Source of the DNA: CAYWYR01 sp964462685
GTDB lineage: Bacteria > Bacteroidota > Ignavibacteria > Kapaibacteriales > UBA2268
Assembly: GCA_964462685.1 (NCBI GenBank)
Contig: CAYWYR010000006.1
Coordinates: 62,001-126,000 of the forward strand
Length of the DNA stretch: 64,000 nucleotides
Direction of reading: 5' to 3'
Shown: piece by piece, positions 58,489 to 64,000 of the stretch
How positions within the stretch are numbered: the stretch's first letter is position 1
Layout: every line of letters starts with the position of its first letter
Made by a program: the position numbers and the translations under genes
The notes under the pieces: model-generated
Seen by the model: only the letters and a program-made list of their open reading frames with translations
What the model was told of the DNA's origin: nothing
Database searches by the model: none

Positions 58489-59625
58489 TTAAGATACCGG
58501 GCTTTCTAGAAATCTCATCTTCATATTGACCGAATCGATTTCTACTTTTGTACCTATAGGCATTGTTAGGTTGTTTTTGGTATGTCCGAAGGGTAATTTG
58601 GCCATTACAGGTATATCTAAAGGCCCTAGTAATTGCTCGAAAACCTGGCGTATTGTAAAAGAACCGTAAGGCTTGAAGCTATATTTTGCATCTAGTGATC
58701 CGATATTACCGATGAGAATACCCTTTACTTGCTGGAACACGCCCGCAAGCATAAGCTGGGAAAGCATCCTGTCGATTTTATAAGGCTGTTCGGATACATC
58801 TTCGATAAATAATATTTTATCTTTGAAATCAGGTTGATAAGGTGTACCCATAAGGCTCGCCACTAATTTCAGATTGCCGCCTATCAGTTCTCCCTGTGCC
58901 GTCATTACAGCTGCAAAATTCTCGCCACCGCTAAACGATACCTCTAGCCCCGCCCAATCGCTGCTGAAAAGGAGCTTTTTGACATAATCCGTAGTGAATC
59001 TATTGAAACTCGAATATCCCACAGGGCCATGGAATGATATTATGTTGGCAATGCTATAGACTGGGTTTACAAGTGCTGTAATATCGCTAAATCCCATTAT
59101 TATCTTTGGGTTGTTCTTTATAGCTTCCCAGTCCAGCAAGTGTAGCATTCTCATAACGCCATAACCGCCGCGCCCGCATATTATAGCATCAACGGACTCA
59201 TCATTAATGAAGGACATGAATTCCTCTGCCCTTTTTTCATCTGATGCTGATAGATATTTATAACTGCGATCCTGATATTTGATAGTATCGCCGAGAATAA
59301 CCTTACAACCAAAAGTCTCGAAAGTTGCCACTCCCCGCCTTATCATTGCTGTGTTTGCAGCCGATGCTGGAGCCGTAAAAGCCACTACTGATCCATCCGA
59401 TAGTGACTTTGGCTTTGTTTTATAGCTATCGGGTTTGCTGCCTTCCGTACTTTCAAGATCGTGGATATGCGGAGATATACTTTTGCCAGCATTCAAAGTA
59501 TCGCTGTCCGCAACTATTCCGCCGCTACCATCTACTAAATTCGAGCCTATTTTGCCGCCCACAGCCATAACTGCTGGTACTGCCATGGCTTTTCTTAAAA
59601 AATCTCTTCTTATCATTTCCTTCAT
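58489..59625 (-). CDS. LD-carboxypeptidase (family S66) with twin-arginine signal
   Basis: Removes D-Ala from tetrapeptide muropeptides or related substrates. The N-terminus 'MIRRDFLRKAMAVPAVMAVG' is a Tat signal (RRDFLRK), so the enzyme is exported folded, unlike cytosolic E. coli LdcA. After a ~50-residue linker come 'VAFTAPASAANTAMIRRGV', 'IICGRGGYGVMRMLHLLDW', the nucleophile Ser in 'IIMGFSDITALV', Glu in 'ILFIEDVSEQPYKIDRML' and His in 'LPFGHTKNNLTMPIGT'. A periplasmic place makes a role in wall turnover or peptide-antibiotic resistance (MccF-like) possible. Length 378 with signal is normal. A small hairpin (59632-59651) lies just upstream of the start. Confidence 0.9.
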   Translation of the reverse strand: MKEMIRRDFLRKAMAVPAVMAVGGKIGSNLVDGSGGIVADSDTLNAGKSISPHIHDLESTEGSKPDSYKTKPKSLSDGSVVAFTAPASAANTAMIRRGVATFETFGCKVILGDTIKYQDRSYKYLSASDEKRAEEFMSFINDESVDAIICGRGGYGVMRMLHLLDWEAIKNNPKIIMGFSDITALVNPVYSIANIISFHGPVGYSSFNRFTTDYVKKLLFSSDWAGLEVSFSGGENFAAVMTAQGELIGGNLKLVASLMGTPYQPDFKDKILFIEDVSEQPYKIDRMLSQLMLAGVFQQVKGILIGNIGSLDAKYSFKPYGSFTIRQVFEQLLGPLDIPVMAKLPFGHTKNNLTMPIGTKVEIDSVNMKMRFLESPVS

Positions 59626-59631
59626 TCCTTA

Positions 59632-59651
59632 GGCATAGTAAAAATTATGCC
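59632..59651. promoter_or_regulatory. Small inverted repeat before the LD-carboxypeptidase start
   Basis: GGCATA and TATGCC separated by 8 AT-rich bases, 7 bp upstream of the minus-strand start codon. It could be an operator half-site pair or a weak mRNA hairpin at the ribosome binding site. Short enough to be chance. Confidence 0.3.
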
Positions 59652-59751
59652 GTAATTTTATGACGAACCGTTCGTATTATCAGTTTCTAATCTTTTAAGC
59701 GAATAGAGAATAAATAAGCAAATCATTAAAGAGAACAAAGAAAGAATAGGC

Positions 59752-60453
59752 ATGAACAAAGATCAAAAAATTGCTCTTGTTACAGGAGCGAACAGAGGCA
59801 TCGGCAAGGAAATAGCAAAGCAGTTAGCTGAAAAAGGAATTACCACTCTTTTTAGTGCTAGAAGCCAGAAAAAAGCCGAGGATGCCGCGAGTGAGATTTC
59901 CGATAAAAACATCATACCCCTGAAACTCGATGTCAATGACCAAAACAGTATAGCCTATGTTAGGGACTGGATCAAAAGGGAATACGGAAAGCTCGATATC
60001 CTTATAAATAACGCTGGTATCAATTATGATACTTGGCATAATGCAAGCAATGCAGATATAGAGAATATCAAAGAAACCTTTGATACCAACTTTTTCGCTG
60101 TTATAGAAACTACTCAGATACTTATGCCTATGCTTAGTAAGGCCCGGCATGCGAGAATCATAAATATGAGCAGTAGCGCTGGCGCATTGAACGGAATGGG
60201 CGGAGGCACACCTGGTTATTCAGCATCTAAAGCCGCACTCAATGTTTTTACCATAAAACTCTCTGAAGAGATTCAAGAGAAAGGATTCAGCGTAAACTCT
60301 GTTTGCCCAGGTTGGGTAAGGACAGATATGGGCGGGCCCAATGCTGATCTATCTGTAGAGGAAGGAGCTGATACCGCGGTTTGGCTTGCTACCGAAGCGC
60401 CAGAAAGCCTGACCGGAAAATTTATGAAGGAAAGAAAAGAAAGAAGCTGGTGA
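59752..60453 (+). CDS. SDR family oxidoreductase (carbonyl reductase-like)
   Basis: A 233-residue classical short-chain dehydrogenase. Cofactor motif 'ALVTGANRGIGKEIAKQLAE' (9-28) with Arg in 'FSARSQ' suggests NADPH. 'LDVND' , 'DILINNAGI', catalytic Ser in 'IINMSSSAGAL' and 'GYSASKAALNVF' (YxxxK) complete the active site, followed by 'VCPGWVRTDMGG'. Wording is nearest to the carbonyl reductase/short plant-type SDR group. Substrate unknown. It is a single gene with a terminator directly after it. Confidence 0.9.
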   Translation: MNKDQKIALVTGANRGIGKEIAKQLAEKGITTLFSARSQKKAEDAASEISDKNIIPLKLDVNDQNSIAYVRDWIKREYGKLDILINNAGINYDTWHNASNADIENIKETFDTNFFAVIETTQILMPMLSKARHARIINMSSSAGALNGMGGGTPGYSASKAALNVFTIKLSEEIQEKGFSVNSVCPGWVRTDMGGPNADLSVEEGADTAVWLATEAPESLTGKFMKERKERSW

Positions 60454-60459
60454 AAAACA

Positions 60460-60493
60460 AAACGGCCTGACAGTAATTTCTATCAGGCCGTTT
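60460..60493. terminator. Bidirectional intrinsic terminator between SDR and nuoD
   Basis: Stem AAACGGCCTGA / TCAGGCCGTTT (11 bp) with a 12-nt loop. On the minus strand it is followed by TTTTGTTTTT, the stronger side, ending nuoD transcription; on the plus strand by TTTAATTT. Confidence 0.88.
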
Positions 60494-60516
60494 AATTTCT
60501 TCAAATATACTTTTGT

Positions 60517-61809
60517 TTACTTATCTGCCTCACCCATAATAGGATCGATAGAGCCGATTATGGCAACAATATCCGATAGCATTGAACCTTCGCACATATA
60601 ACCTAAGCCCTGTATATTTGATGCGCACGGGCTGTTGATTTTGAGTTTCCACGGTGTGCCGGTGCCATCGGCCACTATATAATAGCCTAACTCACCTTTA
60701 GGGGATTCAACTACCGTATAAGTTTCTCCGCGTTCAGCGGCAGAACCGAAGTTTACGATCATAAAGTCGTTTATAAGGTCTTCCATCTTAGTATAAACGT
60801 CTTTTTTCTTAGGAAGCACAAGCTTCGGATCGTTGGCAAGTGTATCGCCAGCCGGCATTTTATCTAGAATCTGATGGATCATTTTCAGTGATTCGTCCAC
60901 CTCGCGGATACGAACCATATAACGGGACCATACGTCACAGTCGTTCTCTGTGATCACATCAAAATCCAACTGATCGTATATTAGATACGGGTTGTCTCTT
61001 CTGAGGTCTTTATCAACCCCTGAACCGCGAAGTGTGGGACCCGATAAACCAAGCTGTATAGCTTTCTCAGGATCAACAACGCCTATACCCGCCATTCTGT
61101 CTATGAATATTCTGTTTCTATGTACAAGTTTTTTGAAGTAATCCATCTCTCCAGGGAATGCATTTGCCCAATCCCTGATATCCTGGAGTACATCATCGGA
61201 AATATCATTGGCTACTCCACCGATACGAGCATAACTCGTTGTAAATCTAGCGCCGCAGATTTTCTCAAATAGGTCATATAGCTTTTCTCTTTCAGTAAAC
61301 GCCCATAGAAGTAGTGTAAGTGCGCCAACATCCATACATGTCGCGCCCATTGCCATCAGGTGTGATGATATTCGAGCCATCTCTGAAACGAGTGTTCTGA
61401 TCCACTGTGCCCGGGGCGGGGCCTCTATGCCCATTGCATTTTCGAATGCAAGGCAAATCGCTACATTATTCTGCATCGGAGCAAGGTAATCGAGCCTATC
61501 TGTGTGGGGTATAAACTCATAATAAGTCGAGTTTTCGGCAAGTTTCTCATAGCCACGGTGCAGATAACCAAGCTCCGGTACGCATTTGAGAACTGTTTCC
61601 CCGTCCAACCTTAAAAGCACCCTCAAAACGCCGTGAGTGGCAGGGTGCTGAGGTCCCATATTTAGAACCATGTCATTTTCAAGCGGGTCGTCAAAAATTA
61701 CAGAAGTGTCTTTGTCAAGTAGCTTTGCATAGATTTTTTCCTGACGCCTGTCATTTAGCAGATCTATCTCTGAGGTTTTCTGGAGATTCTCATTCTTGTA
61801 CATGAACAT
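60517..61809 (-). CDS. nuoD: NADH-quinone oxidoreductase subunit D (49-kDa subunit)
   Basis: Quinone-site subunit of respiratory complex I, on the cytoplasmic arm. Signature 'LNMGPQHPATHGVLRVLLRLDGE' is near residues 50-72. Then 'LGYLHRGYEKLAEN', the quinone-binding Tyr/His region 'FIPHTDRLDYLAPMQNN', 'RIGGVANDI' and the C-terminal 'LKINSPCASNIQGLGYM' with 'DIVAIIGSIDPIMGEADK'. Length 430 fits NuoD alone, not an NuoCD fusion. The usual nuoA-N neighbours are absent: flanks are an SDR gene and purN. Complex I genes must be dispersed, or this is a second copy. Confidence 0.96.
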   Translation of the reverse strand: MFMYKNENLQKTSEIDLLNDRRQEKIYAKLLDKDTSVIFDDPLENDMVLNMGPQHPATHGVLRVLLRLDGETVLKCVPELGYLHRGYEKLAENSTYYEFIPHTDRLDYLAPMQNNVAICLAFENAMGIEAPPRAQWIRTLVSEMARISSHLMAMGATCMDVGALTLLLWAFTEREKLYDLFEKICGARFTTSYARIGGVANDISDDVLQDIRDWANAFPGEMDYFKKLVHRNRIFIDRMAGIGVVDPEKAIQLGLSGPTLRGSGVDKDLRRDNPYLIYDQLDFDVITENDCDVWSRYMVRIREVDESLKMIHQILDKMPAGDTLANDPKLVLPKKKDVYTKMEDLINDFMIVNFGSAAERGETYTVVESPKGELGYYIVADGTGTPWKLKINSPCASNIQGLGYMCEGSMLSDIVAIIGSIDPIMGEADK

Positions 61810-61931
61810 AGTTTAACTCGCTTTCAGATAATTGAGGTATATACCGATTGACAATTTAACTATATAACGAAAGAAAGCCAAGATTGGTGGTAACCTTTAA
61901 GAAGTTAATCTTTTAGGTAAATAAATGATCT

Positions 61932-62534
61932 TTATAGTTTTATTTCTTTAGTCGCTATTTTCTGCAATATCATAGGATATATCTTGTGCTCGCAACGAAG
62001 TACTTTCTTCGCTAGTAATTCTTCTGTATCGTTTTTGTCGATATCTACCCGGCAGCGGCCGAGTATTTGCCCTTCATCATATTCTTCGGTAACTTGATGA
62101 ACCGTAGCCCCGCTTTCGGTTTCCCTGGCTTCGATAACGGCACGGTGGATTTTCATGCCATACATGCCCTTGCCTCCGTATTTAGGTAATAGGGAAGGAT
62201 GGATATTGGTGATACGCCCTTTCATGTGATGTATAACCTCTTCAGGGAGTTTTTTCAGATACCCCGCCAATACAAGTAAATCAACATTGTATTTTTCGAT
62301 TAGATCTATCAACGCAAAAGCTGGCCCGTCCTCTTCGGTATGGGTTTTGGAGCTGATATGATAAAAAGGAACAGCATGGTTCATCGCCCTTTCTTTTACC
62401 GGAGCCGTGGAGTTGTTACTCATAACAAAGCATGGTTCAGCAGAAAGCTCTCCGTTTTTTATCGAGTTTAATATAGCTTCTACATTTGAGCCATTACCGG
62501 AAGCTAAAAGGCCAATATTCAGCTTATCATCCAT
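61932..62534 (-). CDS. purN: Phosphoribosylglycinamide formyltransferase PurN
   Basis: Third step of purine synthesis, moving a formyl group from 10-formyl-THF to GAR. The 200-residue protein has 'IGLLASGNGSNVEAILNSI' at the N-terminus, the catalytic Asn-His pair in 'ITNIHPSLLPKYGGKGMYG' (near 105-107) and the catalytic Asp in 'EEYDEGQILGR'. 'VIEARETESGATVHQV' is also typical. It is a separate gene, 122 bp from nuoD and 116 bp from coaE; no other pur genes are near. Confidence 0.96.
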   Translation of the reverse strand: MDDKLNIGLLASGNGSNVEAILNSIKNGELSAEPCFVMSNNSTAPVKERAMNHAVPFYHISSKTHTEEDGPAFALIDLIEKYNVDLLVLAGYLKKLPEEVIHHMKGRITNIHPSLLPKYGGKGMYGMKIHRAVIEARETESGATVHQVTEEYDEGQILGRCRVDIDKNDTEELLAKKVLRCEHKIYPMILQKIATKEIKL

Positions 62535-62650
62535 ACATTACAAAGGGTTGTTTTTTCTACTACTTCTAAATATACTAAAGAATATAGAATAGGGGATAAA
62601 TGTTAGAAACTAATCATACAATACTGAATACGTTGCAGGATATCATTCTG

Positions 62651-63328
62651 TCACTCAACATCTTCTTCGGTTTCTGGCCTTCCAAAACGCGGCGGCATCG
62701 ATTTTAACAGTTCTAATATAAACATTGTACTACTTTTCAGTTTCTCAATGCCGTCATTATTAGTGATAGTAAAATCGGCCAATCTCTCTTTTTCCTGCTG
62801 CGACAACTGGCTGTTTCTTATAGAATCAATAGTTTCTTGCGATAAACCTCGGGATTCCAGTAATCGTTTATCTGAAACATCTTCATCAACTGATACCTGA
62901 ACCACATAATCACACCCTTCGGCCATTCCGCTTTCAAAAGCCAATGCGGATTCCACAAAAACGATATCCTTTTCGTTATCTGGGTTTTCCAGATACCCCT
63001 CAATAGAGCTGAAATTACTTTCAAGTACATAAGGATGAACTAAAGCGTTAATAGCGTTCCGGTTTTCATCACTATTATCTTTACCGAATATCAAAGCCCT
63101 CACAAGCTCTTTATTAATCTCATTCCCCTCAAAAATTTCTTCCCCGAACTTCTCGATCAGTTCTGCTTTTACTTCCGGGTCGGTAGCGATTATATCCTGT
63201 GCAACCCTATCGGAGTAAAGAACGAAATATCCTTCATCTTCCAAAAACCGACAGACAGTACTCTTACCTGAACCTATGTTTCCGGTTATACAGATTATTT
63301 TAGCGTTTTCTTTTCTGTCGTTGTTCAT
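62651..63328 (-). CDS. coaE: Dephospho-CoA kinase
   Basis: Last step of coenzyme A synthesis. A 225-residue P-loop kinase: Walker A 'CITGNIGSGKSTVCRFLEDE' near 14-33, 'VLYSDRVAQDII' with the conserved Asp, 'INALVHPYVL', 'FVESALAFESGMAEGCDYVV' and the lid 'RLLESRGLSQETIDSIRNSQ'. The normal 'HP' and 'E/PLLFE' motifs are recognisable (here ESALAFE). It starts 1 bp after the stop of the upstream acetyltransferase gene, so the two are co-transcribed. Confidence 0.95.
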   Translation of the reverse strand: MNNDRKENAKIICITGNIGSGKSTVCRFLEDEGYFVLYSDRVAQDIIATDPEVKAELIEKFGEEIFEGNEINKELVRALIFGKDNSDENRNAINALVHPYVLESNFSSIEGYLENPDNEKDIVFVESALAFESGMAEGCDYVVQVSVDEDVSDKRLLESRGLSQETIDSIRNSQLSQQEKERLADFTITNNDGIEKLKSSTMFILELLKSMPPRFGRPETEEDVE

Positions 63329-63895
63329 TTACTTCAGTATTTGGTCGTTAGATAGTAGTGAATACCTTTCCATATCTTTCCAGATGCAGTTGATCTTCAG
63401 TAGCTCCCTTGATGTTCCTTCATACTGAAAACCCAGTCGCCTTGCAAGATTGTTAGAGCGTAAGTTTATTTTATCGATATTCATCTCAAGCCTGTGCAAC
63501 CCGACAGATTCAAACATAAAACCGCATACCTCTTTAATTGATTCACTCATCATTCCCCTGCCTTCATATCTTTTATCAATTGAAAAAGCGAGATGCGCGG
63601 AATATGAGTTTCCGAAGATAATCTTGTAAACAAAGATATCAGCAATTATCTTAGTTCTCTGGTTATCATCTTTTTCAAAAACGAGAAACTTCAGGGCTTG
63701 ATTTGCCTTCATAAGTGAAGTTTCCAGCTTTATAATAGCTTCTATATCCTCAAATTCTGGTGAACCATCTGTATTGTATGGGATAAACTCTCTGAACGCT
63801 TTATAGTTCAGTTTATGATATTCCCATAGAAGGTATGAGTGCTCGGTATTCTGAGGCACTATCGATAGTCTTTCTGTATCCAGCTTAAAATCCAT
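63329..63895 (-). CDS. GNAT family N-acetyltransferase (RimJ/RimL-like)
   Basis: A 188-residue acetyltransferase. It opens with 'LDTERLSIVPQNTEHSYLLW', the RimJ/L start, followed by 'SAHLAFSIDKRYEGRGMMSE' (acetyl-CoA pyrophosphate loop with the GRGMMSE version of Q/RxxGxG/A) and 'EMNIDKINLRSNNLARRLGFQYEGTSREL' split across the C-terminal half. Likely modifies an N-terminal amine or an aminoglycoside-like small molecule; target unknown. The stop directly abuts the coaE start. No gene can be called in the last 105 bp of the window. Confidence 0.88.
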   Translation of the reverse strand: MDFKLDTERLSIVPQNTEHSYLLWEYHKLNYKAFREFIPYNTDGSPEFEDIEAIIKLETSLMKANQALKFLVFEKDDNQRTKIIADIFVYKIIFGNSYSAHLAFSIDKRYEGRGMMSESIKEVCGFMFESVGLHRLEMNIDKINLRSNNLARRLGFQYEGTSRELLKINCIWKDMERYSLLSNDQILK

Positions 63896-64000
63896 CTGAC
63901 AAATTTATCAAAAGTTGAGAGAAAGATTTGGAAATTATAACCTTAACCCGTAATTTTGATCTCTTTACTGATCGGCACTAACAAAAACCTTTCAGCGTAC

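Overview
This window is most likely a scaffold of a metagenome-assembled genome: a run of exactly 100 N at 11370-11469 marks a scaffolding gap. The organism looks like a Gram-negative member of the Bacteroidota/Chlorobiota side of the FCB group, perhaps near Ignavibacteria/Kapabacteria (inference). Supporting signs are lipid A and outer-membrane genes (Skp/OmpH, LpxD, several putative beta-barrels), two proteins with C-terminal domains typical of type IX secretion (subtilase 24315-26438, vWA protein 53594-58393), choice-of-anchor repeats, a fused alpha+beta E1 2-oxoacid dehydrogenase, a thioredoxin + DUF6132 pair, and a Bacteroidota-type promoter (TTTG, 20-nt spacer, TAATTTTG) in front of a tRNA pair. 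DNA is AT-rich, the genetic code is standard, and Shine-Dalgarno sites are mostly weak or absent.

Layout. 1-3472: envelope genes (skp, lpxD), then a convergent rpe + alanine-type aminotransferase pair. 3473-7710: accessory region with a 700-bp-period tandem duplication of a DUF559 endonuclease-like gene inside imperfect inverted repeats, a type-B carboxylesterase with an unclear start, and an NmrA-like protein. 7711-11342: M20 dipeptidase, glycyl-tRNA synthetase, Fic protein. 11370-11614: assembly gap and a ParD-like antitoxin cut by it. 11751-24246: housekeeping (methyltransferase, MscS channel, trmD, CCA-adding enzyme, uvrA, ftsW, murD) mixed with two exported proteins of unknown function. 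24315-29713: exported subtilase, tRNA-Ala and tRNA-Asp with promoter and terminator, a DUF4143 ATPase behind a large palindrome, and 1-pyrroline-5-carboxylate dehydrogenase. 29885-37148: apaG, MATE exporter, DoxX, ComEC, PgeF, an RRM-like small protein, a crotonase and a glycosyltransferase. 37351-40634: fused E1, then four back-to-back toxin-antitoxin genes, the last toxin interrupted by an in-frame TGA. 40657-48467: thioredoxin-fold protein, NADP isocitrate dehydrogenase, and a compact minus-strand cluster (outer-membrane barrel, RsbW-like kinase, degenerate STAND-type membrane protein, Ogg-type DNA glycosylase). 48554-53473: alaS, scpA, scpB, thioredoxin and a small DUF6132 gene. 53594-63895: giant vWA cell-surface protein, LD-carboxypeptidase, SDR, a lone nuoD, purN, coaE and a GNAT acetyltransferase.

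Most genes are ordinary core metabolism. The parts most worth following up are the DUF559 inverted-repeat element with its tandem copy and a possible decayed end at 7543-7580, the barrel/RsbW/STAND-like/Ogg gene cluster, the double toxin-antitoxin island with a nonsense-mutated YoeB-like toxin, and the RRM-like protein at 35010-35417. No CRISPR array, prophage, classical insertion sequence or rRNA gene was seen.
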